From Spirodela intermedia (Eukaryota > Streptophyta > Magnoliopsida > Alismatales > Araceae): 64,000 nt of DNA. The stretch spans positions 69,501 through 133,500 of the forward strand of contig LR746265.1 of assembly GCA_902729315.2 (NCBI GenBank), written 5' to 3'. The position numbers and the translations under genes are program-made. Shown here piece by piece: positions 1 through 13,100 of this stretch; positions within the stretch are counted from its first letter, which is position 1; every line of letters starts with the position of its first letter. Below the pieces are notes generated by a model. It was not told where the DNA came from, did no database searches, and saw only the letters and a program-made list of their open reading frames with translations.

Positions 1-541
1 TATTTGGAAGGGGACCTACTTGCCACGCCTCATTAACATGTAAGAAGACAACAAATGTGTATCGCATTTCTTCATATGAATTTACTCTCCGCTATTAAGA
101 TGTGGTAGTAAATATGTAGCAACAGCAATAGATTAGGGGGGTCATATACGGTGGTCTTTCTAATCCTGCCACCAATGTGATGCGTCCGAAGTATGACGAC
201 AGAATGATAGCAACAGAATGCTCTCACCATGTGGTCCATTTAAGATCGAGGTTGTATCGGTCTTTTCCACAACATTGAGTCTTCCATTAGTTTATAACTT
301 TGCAGAATCTGGTTGATATTGTATAAGTTATATCCTGAGAAACTAGTTGGCTGTTGTTATACTCAATTTTCTGCACGTCCTATAATCTTTAGACCAAACG
401 CAAAGATTGTCTTTGACAGTACTCATGTCCATTGTTCTGATGAACTCTCCTAGGATAAGGCATAAGCTTTTACTCATTTGGACTATTACTTTTGGCATAC
501 TGCTGATTGAAGGATGCCTGATACGTTAATTGATTCTGCAG

Positions 542-1860
542 GCTGATTGGTTAATAAAAGAAGAGGTTCAGTTTCTGCGTGTAGCCATGGGACATGAGGA
601 TGAGTCGTTTGATGATTTTGTTAAAGCACGGGATGCTTGCCAGGAAGATCTTATGTACTTTCCCGCTCGGTCTACATATGGACTAGCCAGTGTTGCCGGA
701 AATAGTGAGAAGCTGGCTGCACTGCAGAATGAATTTGAGAACGTAAAGAAGAGAATGGACGAGGAGGCTAAAAAAGCAACAAAGATTGAGCAGAAGATCA
801 AGGTTTTGACGCATGGATATCAGGTAATTTTGAGCTTTTGTCTTAGCTGTTGTCTTTCCATACATCCATTGATTAGAGCTTTTTTCACGAGTAGGTATGA
901 AAATCATGAGTTAAACACAGTTCATCTACTAGATTAACAGTACTGGTAAATCCCAGTGCTAGATTAGCTGAATTCTCATTGATGGCTCATGATCATTGGT
1001 TCAAGCAGACGCGGTCTGGGAGGTTGTGCTCGCAGATTGAAGCCACTTTCAAGCAGTTGGATACAGCTGGGACAGAACTTGAGTGTTTCCAATCTTTACA
1101 AAAGCAAGAACAGTTCGCAGCGGCTTACAGAGTCAATGGTTTAGTGGAGGAAGTAAATAGACAGATGGAGCTCGAACGAAAACAGCAACGCCGTTACAGT
1201 GACCTTTTAGCGGAGCATGAGATGACTCGAAAGCTTCTGGAAGAGCATAGGATAAGATTACAGATGGAGGAGGAAATTGAGGCGGAAAATCGTGCACTTG
1301 AGGAAGAAATAGCCGCAAAGAATCGTGCGCTCGAGCAGGAAACTACTGGGAAGAAGAACATTCGTGAGGACGAAATGTCAGTGGAGGATCAAGCACCAGA
1401 TATCCTGAAGGGGGAAGAGCATGCAGAAATTTCGGTGAGTGGTGAAGTCCTTGATGTGTTAGTCCCTTCAGAGGAGCATTTCTGTCCGGAGCAAGAGGCC
1501 GCAGTGAAGGGAGAACCTCTAGAAGAAGTCAAGCCTGACCATGGTGAGGTGGGAGATGGGTGGCTGGGGAGTGGAGCGGAGAAGGGTCAGGATGGTGATG
1601 CCGAAATCAGTGCAGGCGATCAAGCTCAGACCGCTGCTCTAGACTCTTTGGAGGAATCAGCGGTCTCAGATTCTGCAAGGGAGGATGGCCCGTTTGGATC
1701 AGAAGAGACCATGGATATCGATGACGGGGTGAGTCCTGCGGCAACGGTTAAAGCGCACTTGCAAGGCAGCGGTGGTGCCAGACCAGCGGACCTGGTTGAT
1801 GATGATCGCGCGGGGGGTGTTGAAGAGGGCGTGGGCAGTGTTTCAGGAGCCGGATCCTGA
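542..1860 (+). CDS. CDC5: CDC5-like protein, C-terminal part (5' end outside window)
   Basis: Core subunit of the Prp19/MOS4-associated (NineTeen) spliceosome complex, a nuclear Myb-domain protein. Two exons are visible, 542-823 and 1009-1860, giving the last 377 residues; the N-terminal Myb repeats lie left of the window and bases 1-541 look like intron ending in a cag acceptor. The exon starting ADWLIKEE carries the conserved plant CDC5 block DDFVKARDACQEDLMYFP, then a coiled-coil-rich stretch (QIEATFKQLDTAGTELECF, then Glu/Arg-rich heptads). Splicing at 823/1009 restores continuous homology. After the coiled coil comes an acidic, low-complexity tail of about 190 residues that I do not recognise from other CDC5 proteins; it includes two near copies of a 13-residue unit (EIEAENRALEEEI, EIAAKNRALEQET). 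The stop is at 1858-1860. Identification is from remembered family sequence. Confidence 0.9.
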
Positions 1861-3445
1861 TGAGGGATGGAGGTGAGCAGGGTCGAGAGTAGTAGAGCGA
1901 TGGACGTGGAAAGAAAGTACCCCCCCCGATGGTGAGTGACCACCCAGGCTTCTCGGCGGGAAATAAAAGACTAAAACATGGGACAGCCACTTTCAGCCCG
2001 CAAAGCAAATGGCCGACCACCTTTCAGTCCGTCGCTCGTGGTTGTCTTCATCTCTGGGATTTGCCGACCCGGCGGACAAGCTCTCGCAGTACCTTAAAGT
2101 CCCATGTTCTTTGATGTTGATGATCTTCAATGAACTCTGGATTTAGTTGGATGCTTATGGGTCTTCTTTTCTTTTCCCCTTGTAATTTTCATGATTATAA
2201 GATGTGGATCAAATGAGCAGAACCACCCCACCGACCCAGGTCCTCGTGGGCTGAGGGCTTGATCGCCGGAAGCCGACTCCGGCGCCCGCGGCTTTGCCGT
2301 ATTTAGTCTAATGATGTATATCCTCGCAATCATCCTTTTGCACGGCAGAAAGTCATATTTTTGCGAACGGAGGAGGTACGGTGTTATCTACCTTACCATA
2401 TTTTCCCGTGGAAAGGGGGCGCGAAGCGATGGAGCTCAACCTAATGCTCTAAAAAACCCGTTTTAGATGTATGTCATTGTTTTTACTTCTTTCAAATGGC
2501 GTAAATGCCCCCATCTAGACGACCGTCGATAGCAACGGTCATATAGCGCTCGTATAAGGTTGAAAATTCCCCCGGATTCCTGTATTGCTTCTTGCGTAGC
2601 ACGAGCCCCCCAGAAATATAACTTAATCCACGGTAGAATTCGCCCCCGCTGACCAGGGTTCATCCAAATTATCATATTCGGGCATCCGCCTTCTTCTGGC
2701 CCGGCTCCGAGCCTAAGGACATCCGCCGCCAGCCGCCGTGGAGTCCACTCTGTTGATGCAGTCTGGTGTTCCTCGCGGGTTTGCGATTCTCCAACCAACC
2801 CTACGGCTCTCCCCACGCACGACGCGGGGGAAGGCGGTGATTGCCCCTCGTCCTCGCACCGTGCTCCTCTGCCAAAATCCCCCCGGCGGCGTCAGGACGA
2901 AGGCGGGCGTCGTCTCAGGGAGAGACAGTGCGAGGCGGCTTATAGTTGGGAAGGGAGAAAGGACTCCGTCACCAGGGAGTAGGAAGCCTTTCACTCCCCC
3001 CACCCCCCCTTCCTCGGTCGCGATGCTCCAGAAGCTCCGCCCCCCACCTCGTCCTTGCCCTTTTCTCGACAGAGACATCAGGGTGATGGCCGGTGTCTTC
3101 TCCTACTCCTGTCGCCGGTCTGAAGGTTCCCTTTTTCTCTCATTCTTGTTCGTAACCGATAGATCTTCGAATATTCCTACAGTGTTTGGGGTTCTCCGCA
3201 TTTGAAATTTCTCCGCTTTCTTAGCATTATGTACTTAATCCGCTCGCCGTTTTCGGCTTGTAGTACTTGTCGACATGGTCACTGGTGCGTTATTTGCTCA
3301 TCACTGCTGTCCTCCCCCCTCCTCCCCTCTAACCATAGTTTGATTGTGCCCGTATCATATTTAACAACTGCCTAAGGGCCAATTGTTTCCCCTAGGATCT
3401 TCTGAGTGCTAAATTCCTTGTGTTCCGGATATTCTAATAACTTTT
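1861..3445. other. CDC5 3' UTR and YrdC upstream region
   Basis: The first 300-350 bases are probably CDC5 3' UTR. From about 2700 to 3130 the sequence is GC-rich and probably holds the YrdC promoter and leader. Several open frames there (for example 2738-3205 +) show no family resemblance and cannot be joined in frame to the downstream YrdC exon at the acceptor ending at 3470. Confidence 0.5.
1962..1967 (+). terminator. candidate polyadenylation signal for CDC5
   Basis: An AATAAA hexamer lies 102 bases past the CDC5 stop codon, a plausible near-upstream element. A second, T-rich 3' end region follows around 2150-2190. No cleavage site can be fixed from sequence alone. Confidence 0.35.
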
Positions 3446-5771
3446 ATGTTCTTGAATATTCGCTTCTCAGGTGGACCTATGCGTAGATTAGTCAGTCCTC
3501 GGCGCCAGAGTAGAGGTTCTGGTCATGCCTTACGGAGGGTAATGGGTTGCGGCTCAAGTAGATGTCTTGGTGATCCCGGGGTCGAGGAGGGTATTGTACT
3601 GCCGGCATCGGAGCCGAATGCCAGGGGAGCAGTGCATGCAATAAGATCGGGGAAAGTCATTGCAGTTCCGACAGACACCATTTATGGATTTGCTTGCGAC
3701 GCATGGTAAGAGTTTTTCTTCAGTTCGTGCCATTTTGACTCGATATTACCTGTGAGAAACGCCGAACCGATTCCCTTCCGTTCTACATTTCTGACAATTC
3801 TTGTCGAAGATCCATTAGAAAACAGGAGTAAAATATTCCAGGTGGGGTGTACTGGTCCCGAGACTTGAACGCTGTTTATACTGTCAGGAGCTTAGGAAAC
3901 CAGTTTTCTTAGACATGAGAAAAGCGTTGAACGTGTGCCTGACATCTTTCATGGGGATGACGTTCGCCTTTTGTTCTCTGCTTCTTCAGATAATAATTGC
4001 AAACCAAAGAAAAATACGCCCTCTTAGTCCGAAGGGCAGCCGCCTCTCTGTTCCTTTGTGGGCTTCTTGTTCTCCCCCCTTCAACCGTGGCTTTTCATCT
4101 TCTACCCCATTATCTCAAGAGAGCACCCCTTGTTACACTGGGCCACATCCTGATTCGGCTTCCCCAAGTCAACTCAGAACTGGCATGCCCAATCCCTTTC
4201 TTTTTTTTCCTTTTTTTTTTTTTTTTCCTGAGGGGGGGACGGCTGATACGGGGCAACTGAGCCTGGCGGCAACGAGGGGTTCCTTCCTAAATACACCTGA
4301 GCCTCTCAATGGCTCGGTGCGACTGATCTCTGGCTTATTTCCCTGGGTTGGACGAGCCGCCATCTGTCTGGCTGTGAGTCCCTTTTTGTTGTTGGTCTTG
4401 TTCTGGAGGCGGTGGTGGATGTTTCGTGAGGTTGCTCCCTTCAAGTTCGTTATCCTAACCGTCTCCTCTGCTCATGAAAATTGGAGCAATATGGGAGGAA
4501 TCAGGTGGGAGGCAATTGAGCCATCACCACACTTGTTGCCCATAGTTGGCAGACACCTCGTTTTGGGAGAGGGTACAAGGGAGGAAAAAAATAAACAAAT
4601 AAGGGAGAAGGAGAAATAATGTCGATGTCGCTGTTGCCTCAGTCAGATCTCCTCTCTGATGCTTGTTTCAGTTCCTTCAGGCACATGTTTTCAGTGTGAG
4701 AAACTGCGGTTTGGTTGACTGAGGAGGTGACACAATGGTGGTGTGGGCAGGGGTTATTCGGTGATGTCTCTCTTACCATTTGGCCTTGCCTCGGGAGTAA
4801 TGCCTTGGAGCAATTGCTTGAAATGGGTTATGCAGCGTGGAAGCCCGTCTCTCATTTTTTTTCCTTTCTTGTGATCTATGTGGTGCAATCTGGAATAAAA
4901 AAGATTTGTTCTTACTTAGAGCATTGCCGCAGCTCTGCAGAAGCGATCAAGAAAATCTACGAGATCAAGGGGCGACAAGAGACGAAGCCTCTGGCCATTT
5001 GCGTTGCCGATGTGTCGGAGATTCCACGCTTTGCCTTAACTGAGCATCTACCGCCCGGACTTCTCGACAGCCTCCTTCCTGGACCCGTCACCGTCGTCCT
5101 TCGACGAGGTTTGATGTGCTTCCCGCCCGTCAGTCGTCTACTTTTCTCCGGAGTTTCCGGTCGTTGCTTCTTGGTCAGAGCCTTCTTCATCCTGCTGTCG
5201 GCGGGCACTAATATTTCAAGACGCTCGTACGAACTTTGCAGGCGAATCTAGCATCCTCGACAAATCATTGAACCCGGGTGTGGACAGCATTGGCGTTCGA
5301 GTCCCAGACTGTGAATTCATCAGGTGCGTCGCTCGAGGTTCTGGATGTGCTCTGGCTCTTACCAGTGCCAACGTTAGCGGGCAGCCGAGCAGCGTCAGCC
5401 CCAAAGACTTTGAGCATCTCTGGCGGCACTGCGCCTTCATCTATGACGGCGGCGAGCTTCCATCTGGGCGCGCCGGGTCGACGGTTGTGGATCTTACCGC
5501 AGCAGGAAAATATACGGTCATAAGGGCCGGGAGGTAATCATCCGAATGTCTGATTCTGAGAGCTTGTTTTAATGAGGAGCCCCGCCCGGCTTTCTTTTCG
5601 GAGTGAAGATACATGGGCTGCCGTGAGCTGAGCCTTCCCTCTCGGCGTTGCTTGCGCAGAGCCTTCCTTCGGTGTCTCAAATAACTAACTCTATGGCTCT
5701 TGCACTTTTGCTGCAGCGCCAGAGAAGAGACGACCGAAATTCTCTTGAGGTTCTGCCTGAGGGAAGACTAA
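3446..5771 (+). CDS. YRDC: YrdC/SUA5 threonylcarbamoyl-AMP synthase, organellar
   Basis: Makes threonylcarbamoyl-AMP from threonine, bicarbonate and ATP for the t6A37 modification of ANN-decoding tRNAs. Exons 3446-3705, 4933-5108, 5242-5533 and 5717-5771 join in frame to 260 residues (249 if the second Met at 3479 is used). Family motifs in order: KVIAVPTDTIYGFACDAC split over junction 1, EIKGRQETKPLAICVAD, LLPGPVTVVLRRG, NPGVDSIGVRVPD, and ALALTSANVSGQPSS with the SxN motif. The arginine/serine-rich N-terminus fits a mitochondrial or plastid presequence. The 3479 Met may be the true start, because a cttctcag acceptor-like site ends at 3470, just 8 bases upstream, suggesting a leader intron. 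Intron 1 is 1.2 kb and carries long poly-T runs. The last exon codes only for a short variable tail. Confidence 0.9.
4199..4228 (+). repeat. poly-T/poly-pyrimidine tract in YrdC intron 1
   Basis: Runs of T (8 or more, then 16) separated by CC, followed by a short G run near 4231. Simple sequence inside an intron; prone to length error in assembly. Confidence 0.8.
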
Positions 5772-6288
5772 AATTAGCGGTCTTGCGGTGCGATGATGAC
5801 GGCCCCGTCCACGGTGACGAGATGGCTGAAGCCCTCCTCTCTCCCCCCCCCTCCCCCAGGAATTATAGGCTCGCTCGCTCCCTCCTCCAGACCAACACGA
5901 TTTCTTTCAGGTGTAGTTACATATCCAAATGATCTTCACCTGAAAGAAAGTAGTTGCGCCGGACCATCGTCCTGGTTCGCTCTCCTCCCCCCGGCAGCCG
6001 GACCATCGTCCTGCCCCTGCGCTTTCTTCTTCTGGCTCGCTTGTTTTTCTTACCGTGTTTAAAGGGATCGTCGTCGAAGTCAGGCGCTAAAGACACGGTC
6101 TCTCTTACGAACTCGTCGCGCGTCTGTTTGATTTGCGTCCGTGGTCCTGCTGAGCTTAAGCGACGGCAGCAGATATTTTCCCCTCCTCCCTGGCCGACTG
6201 TGTGGTCGGCAGGAGAAGGGGGTACCCCGCAGAATATTCACCTCCAGTTGTCTCCCTCTGGAAGTCATTCCCGATCCCTGATGCCCAA
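5772..6288. other. spacer between YrdC and the tyrosine transporter
   Basis: 517 bases holding the YrdC 3' UTR and transporter promoter/leader. The only structure I see is a 17-base direct repeat (5958-5974 and 5997-6013, beginning gccggaccatcg) with starts 39 bases apart. No convincing TATA box. Confidence 0.5.
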
Positions 6289-8631
6289 ATGGGTGTGGCC
6301 GCCGCCGTGAGCAACCCCAGCGGGATCCCGAGCGGGCGCCCTCCCCGCCTGAACTGCCTCCCATCTACTGCCAGCGGCAATCGGCACGCGCCGCGCGGGA
6401 TAGGCATTGGGCGACGTATCTCGGCACCGGTCTCGGCGATCTGGCGGCGCACCGTAACGCTATGTCGGTCACCCCATGCGGGTCTCGGCGGAGGACGACG
6501 ACGACTCCGCTCAGACCCATCGATAGCTGCGGGGGTGCGGCGGAGACGACCTATCGCAAAAGAGAGTGGGGACGAGTCCGGAGGGGAACTAGATGGAAGA
6601 ACCCCCGAGATACCGGGAACCGTTTTCGGCGCTGTCTCATTGATAATTGGCACGAGCATCGGCTCTGGAATGCTGGCGCTCCCGCAGAAGACCTCCCACA
6701 CGGTTTATATTCTCTTCCCCTCCATCTCTCCCTCCCTCTCTGTGACAATGATGCAAACCTGCTTGCTGCTAGCTGCTGATCGCCGATGTTTGTCCCCTCT
6801 CTCTCTGTCTGGATACTATGTGATGAGAGCTGTAGATTTCTTGTTGCAATCAATCTATTGATTGCTCTTTTGGTCATTGTGCGCCGGTGCAGGGTTTCGT
6901 GCCCAGTGCAGTTTTCATGGCGGCATGCTGGGCTTTCCTCATGCTTGAAGCCCTCCTCCTCGCTGAGGTGAACGTCTCCTTGATGAGGGAGCAGCGGAAG
7001 AACGAGGGTGAACGTGGGGAGGTCGGCGGGTCGCTGGAGGTGATATCGTTCAGAACCATGGCGGAGGAGACGCTTGGTGGGTGGGTTGCCCACGCAGCCA
7101 CGGTCGCCTACGTCTTCTTGGCGTACACGTCCACGACGGCGTACGCAGCCAAGGCCGGGGAGCTGCTCTCGCGTCTGGTCGGCCTCCCGACGTCCGTCTC
7201 GGGCACGCTCTTCACGCTCCTCCACGCCGCCCTCATCGTGATCGGCGGCGCCTCCACCACCGATCGGGTGAACCAGTGGCTGACGACGTCCATGCTAGGT
7301 CCCTCCCTCGCTTCCCCCCCACCGGTCGGAGGAGGAATCGCTCCCGTCTGAAAGAAAGAATGAATGAATCTTCCTTGTAAATGGGTGAATTGCGTGTTCA
7401 CAGGCCTGCTGGTGGGGCTCGAGCTCGCGGCATTCGGACGGTCGTGGTCTGGCCTGGCAGACGTCGCCAACTGGGGACAGGTCCCGTCAACAATACCGGT
7501 GATCATCTTTTCGCTGGTTTACCACGACATAGCCCCCGGTAACAGTCGATCGGCCGCGCCTTCCCCGCCATGGTTGTGTTGGTTTGTTCCTCCACGGAAC
7601 GGACCAAACAACTATGTCGACTACCGTCTCTGACCTCGCCGCCCCTCCTCGTCCCCACAGTGATCTGCTCGTATCTGGGCGGCGACCTTCCCCGCATCAG
7701 GTCGTCCTTTCTGATCGGAAGCGTCGTACCACTTCTCTCTCTGCTCATCTGGGACGCCATCGTCCTGGGCTTCTCCGCAGATTCCGGCGTCACCGATCCG
7801 TTCGACTTGTTCATGAGGTACTGTCACCAATCCAACTGCGCGCACCGCCGGCCGCTGTTGGCCTTCCTTTGTCTCACGGAGTGAAAAAACCACCCCCACT
7901 TCGGCTGGCTCGACAGCGGGACGAGTGACGCGATGGCACTGATGGTGGAAGTGTTCTCGCTGCTGGCGGTCGCGACATCGCTGATCGGCACTCTCCTCGG
8001 CTTCTCTCAGTTCTTCCAGGAGCAACTCCGCAACTCTCTCAGTCCTCCGCTCGCTCAGGAGCAGAGGAGCACCACAGATCACATTTCTTCTCGGGTGGAG
8101 GCGGCGGAGTTTGACTCTGCCACTTCCCCTCGGGCCGTCGTTCAGGAAGACGCCGCCGGAGGGTGCTCACCGAGGAGCCGGCGAGGCCTGGAAGACTGGT
8201 GGGCTGGCAACAACCTCAACCTCAGGGCGATGTCCATGGCGGTCATTCCTGCTCTGCTCGTCTCCACCACCGTCCCCGACGTCTTCTACCTGGCTACGGA
8301 CATTGCGGTAAGAGGCACGCACGACCATCATCTCCACCGGTATTCGGCTTTGATCAGTAGGTGAATTGTTCTCGGTTCTTTCTTGCTTGCTTACCTGCTG
8401 CAGGGGGGCTACTGCATGACGGTGCTGTATGGGATTCTTCCGCCCGCCATGGCCTGGGGCATGCACGCCAGAAGGGCCAGCGGCAGAAGCGGGGGCGGAG
8501 GCCGCGATGGAGCTCACCGTGGACCGAAGGGGCTGTCTGAATCGAAGCCCGCATTGATCGGGGTGGGGCTGTGCGCCTTCGGGATAGTCATCGAGCAGAT
8601 GCTTCAGGATCTTTCTGCATTACATCTGTAG
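6289..8631 (+). CDS. tyrosine/tryptophan-specific permease-like transporter, plastid
   Basis: Member of the aromatic amino-acid permease family (bacterial TyrP/Mtr; plant 'tyrosine-specific transport protein'). Exons 6289-6702, 6893-7298, 7404-7538, 7661-7817, 7917-8307 and 8404-8631 give 576 residues in a continuous frame. Residues 1 to about 105 are Arg/Ser/Gly-rich with few acids until the end, like a plastid transit peptide. The first membrane helix has the family signature GTVFGAVSLIIGTSIGSGMLALP. Further hydrophobic segments include FMAACWAFLMLEALLLAEVNV, the YHDIAP block spanning the exon 3/4 junction, and LIGSVVPLLSLLIWDAIVLG. A Gly/Arg/Ser-rich hydrophilic insert (about 8475-8550) lies before the last helix. 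The first ATG in frame (6289) was taken as start. Plastid location and substrate are inferred from family, not shown. Confidence 0.87.
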
Positions 8632-10162
8632 CCCTCCTCTTCGGGAGGTAAAGAACGCTCAAGATGAGCCGATTTCTGTTCGGAAATGGGCGGGTGCTGA
8701 TTATTCCAAGCTGCTGCTTCCATCGCACCGGAGTACCGGGAGAGGAGCCAATCAGATTCTTTTGCGTTGACCTCACTCACGATTTAAGACGGTGTCGGGG
8801 AGGGAGGATGGATCACTCGGCCGGAAGAAACTCCGGGTCTGAAAATCATTACATGCCGCATCTCTTGGGTCCTTCCCTCGTCACGCGAATTACGAGCAGG
8901 GGCCGGAGATGGCGACGCCTCTCACTCCCTAAGCCTCCGGCTCCCATTCTGACGGAACGCCCGATGCCTAGCCGTCGGAAGGTGGACCAGTGAAGGGGAA
9001 CGGTCAACATCGCCACTCGATGGAAGAAGATTCAGAGAGACGTCGACCTTCGTTTAGTTAGAATGGTGGCCATGGGATTGGTCGGGAGGCGAGTCCGTCG
9101 ACCGCAGTCGACGAAGGAAAAAGGCGACGACAAGCGGGAACGGATGGCTGTGGGCGCAGGCATCGTCCTGGTTCTTCTGCGGAACCTCTGGAATATTCCC
9201 CGCCCTAATTTTTCTCATCCTCTCTCGCTCTTCTCCTCCCACTGTTTTATTTTATTTTACTTGGATGTTCCTGTAAACTATTTTATTTCATCCCGACATT
9301 TCTACATTTATCGCTACATTACTGAATTTCTCCCTCTTCCCTCCCACCAGCGTGCGGCGAGGGAAATTCTTCGTCTATTTATCATATTATTTGGACTTTG
9401 AGGGTACCCATCCTAATATGAAACTTTACGAGGTCCAATGCGAGCACTACGCTCAAGAGGATAATTTTCGAAAGTTCTGGAGGAAAAAGGGTGATTGGCC
9501 GATTTTGAGCTGAGCTGGTGGTTCGGCACATCGCTACCACAACCTCTGAGGCCATTTCTGCCGCCCCCGCCTCCTTGGGCGGTCGAGCGTGTGGGCTCGA
9601 GCAACTGCTTCTGCTCTCAATTCTTCGAGCCTGCCGCCCTTCGACTTGCTCTTTGGTACTGCCACCAACCGTCTCCCCCGTTTCTCCTCGACTGCTCCCT
9701 ACCTCGCCGTCGGTTCATCATCAGAGCCTCCTTGTCATTGTTTATCTCAAAAGTATTATCTCCCTACTCCTTTCTCATTCTGGCAGTGATATTCAAAACT
9801 TTACCTTGCTTTCTGCCATTTTTTTCGCGTACAATGTTCGGCGTTCCTTGTACACCACTCCCCGCGCTGGTAGCTGAGCGCAATTTCTCAAAGTTCGGGA
9901 TGCTTCTCAGATGGCTTTTGGCGACTTGATTTCAAATTTCTATTCGCCCTCACGTTTTCCTTCTAATTTTCCTTCTATATGTTTGATTATATTTTCTTTG
10001 TAGGCTGCTTCTGCTACTTCTCTTCCATATCCATTCGTCCACCTTATTTACTGTTTCAGTTCTCATGTTTGGGGAAAACGCCAATGCTCACTTCTCGCTT
10101 GACCTGAAAAGGTATAGAGCTGTAACGAAGAGAAGCTGAAGCTGAGAGTGTGCTGAGAAAAA
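8632..10162. other. spacer between transporter and IspG
   Basis: About 1.5 kb: transporter 3' UTR, then GC-rich followed by pyrimidine-rich sequence, and the IspG promoter/leader. Overlapping open frames at 9495-9929 are compositionally random and unsupported. I see no RNA gene or mobile element. Confidence 0.5.
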
Positions 10163-13100
10163 ATGGCTGCTGGAACAGTGCAGACCTCCCTCCCCACCCT
10201 CAAAACTGGGGCTAACCATGGGCTGGGCTTCACCAATAATGTAAATTTCACGAAGATTGCCTGCGCGCCGACCTCAAAGAGAAACCGTTCTTGGAGATCT
10301 AATGCGCAGAGGATAGTGAACTCCAGTTCAGGGTCTGATACTGTTGAATTGCAACCTTCGTCAGAAAGGAGTCCCCTGTTAGGTAAAAATACGTTTACCA
10401 CTCTACTTGCACAATTAGTCTTGTGCTCATTTAACTGATGCTTGTATTTTTTTAAAGGTAGTCTCAGTTTTGACCAAATTTTCTTTTCATTTGTGTTGAA
10501 CTGTTCCCAATATAAAATTTTCTTCCAGTATCCTTTATTTTGATTCACGTGAAACTCATGATGATCATTTTCTGAAGTGCAGTGCCCAGGCAAAAGTATT
10601 GTGAGACAATTCACCAAACTGTACGTAGAAAAACACGAACTGTGATGGTTGGAAATGTTGCTCTTGGCAGCGACTATCCCATAAGAATCCAAACAATGAC
10701 AACGTCTGATACCAAGGATGTGAAGGCCACTGTAGAAGAGGTCAATAACTTTCTCTTTGCACTGTATTTGCTTCTGTGTGTGTGATCTGATACCTGGTTG
10801 TCTGTGACACAACGCTTGAGCAAGTTCAAATGCTTCTTGTGCACCACTGAATTTTCTTTTTGGGAAGTCTAGAAGCTGTCATTATGAAGTAATGCCTTGC
10901 CAATTTTTATACTGGATAGGTGCTATATTTCTACTTGCATGCATCATTATGAAAATTCAGAATAATTGTTCGTCTTATTTCTCTGTCTTTGAGAAAATAA
11001 CTTGATGGTGGACTCGCTGGTTTCGTTGAAATAACTTATGGTTTATGCCTATTTTATTGAAAAAAATATGGGGTTTAAAAAATAATTGAAGTGAGAAAAA
11101 ATATAAAAGCCCTCTTTCATGAATTCCTTGGTACATTTTCTGCACTTGAACTGAGCTTGTTCTAGCATATCTGCTAATCTGTGTGTTTTACAAGCGACAT
11201 GTGTTTTATATTCAGGTAATGAGAATAGCTGATAAGGGAGCAGATTTTGTTCGGATAACTGTCCAAGGAAAGAAAGAAGCAGATGCTTGCTTTGAAATAA
11301 AAAACGCCCTTGTTCAGAGAAAGTGAGTCGTGAGATTTCCTTACAATATTGTGCATAGATGATCAACGACTTACTCTCTGCTTTCTTCTCTTTTCAGTTA
11401 CGACATACCTCTGGTTGCCGACATTCACTTTGCTCCCTCAGTTGCTTTGAGAGTAGCTGAGTGTTTTGAAAAGATCCGTGTCAACCCAGGGAATTTTGGT
11501 ATTGCCAGTAATTCTGTTCTGTACTTCTTCCAGACGTAGAAAAGTTAGTTTTGTATGGATTAATTAGTTTTGTTCTCTTGCAGCTGATAGGCGTGCACAA
11601 TTTGAGAATTTAGAATATACAGAAGAGGATTATCAGAAAGAGCTCGAGCACATTGAAGAGGTAAGAACTTCATTCCTCATTGCAATATGCACATAATCTG
11701 TTAGCTTTGATGTAGAAACACGGGCCATTACTTACGTTTCTTGGTCCCAAAGACCGTGCCTAATCAAAATCCTTGGGATCTAAACTGTTTATTTTTGGAG
11801 TCAAGCTAACGTCCACGTCATCTGGATTGTATTGGTTTACTTTTGAGGTGTTCTATAAGAATCTCACGGCTTTTCTGCTCACATTTCAATTTGATTTCTT
11901 TTGTGGCGTCTCATTCTCTCCTCTTTTCGTAGCTGACTCGTGTATAAAATTATGCACCGATCACGTGCAAAAATCTGCACGATCTTATTTCATCCCTCCT
12001 GCCTTTGTTTTCGTGATCGTAGAATATTGTCAAAATTGTGCAATGACCAACATATTGGAATACGTTCTTTTTCTTAAAAAGAAATTCAGCACCACCTATT
12101 TTGTACAGATATTCTATTTTATGCCATGCAAATCATTTCTCATCTGATACTGTGAAAAAGCATGCAATCCAATCTTCAGTTACTTATGGCAATCCTAATG
12201 GAGGACTTAATTAATCTCAGGTTTTCACTCCGCTGGTTGAGAAATGCAAGAAATATGGAAGAGCAATGCGCATTGGAACAAATCATGGGAGCCTTTCTGA
12301 TCGTATCATGAGTTACTATGGAGATTCTCCTAGGGGAATGGTGACAAACAATTTGTTGTTTTATTTCTTTTAGCGTTCTTTTTCCCATTCATCATGTTGA
12401 TAATTGATAATCCGTGCCTCGAAACAGGTTGAATCTGCCTTTGAATTTGCCAGAATTTGCCGGAAATTGGACTATCACAACTTTGTGTTCTCTATGAAAG
12501 CCAGCAACCCAGTGATCATGGTCCAAGCATATCGCCTTCTTGTTGCCGAAATGTATGTTCAAGGATGGGATTATCCTCTCCATTTGGGAGTTACTGAAGC
12601 TGGAGAAGGTGAAGATGGACGCATGAAATCTTCAATAGGCATTGGGACACTGCTTCAGGTAGATATTCTGGTTCCATCTTTTCTCATCCGATCTTTCATT
12701 GTCTGTTCTACTCACGAATGTTGAAAGGCTGTCTTAGACCAAGAGTCCCAACTTGTCTATGATTTAGCATCGTTATTACCAATATTTATACCATGCAAAT
12801 ATTTTCTGTTACTTTATCGATTCCACGGTTGCTTTTCAATCAGCTAATCCTGATTGTCAATACAAAAATGTTATTTATTTATATTTTTTTGTGATGAGCG
12901 ACTGTCAGGAACCACTAGGTAAATATATGAAGGTTGGAATTAAAATTTAAATGAAATATAAAGGTTGACACGAGAAAGAGTGGCTCTGGATCATTGTATT
13001 ACATAGTTGGGAGTTAGCCATCAACTCATGATTTATAAATTAGAATTTCGTTACTTCAGCTCTCATGCTGGAATGTCTATGTGACACAGGATGGTCTGGG

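Noticed and set aside
3915-4619. 234-codon plus-strand open frame
   Set aside because: Lies wholly inside YrdC intron 1, is low complexity with poly-T, and has no family motif.
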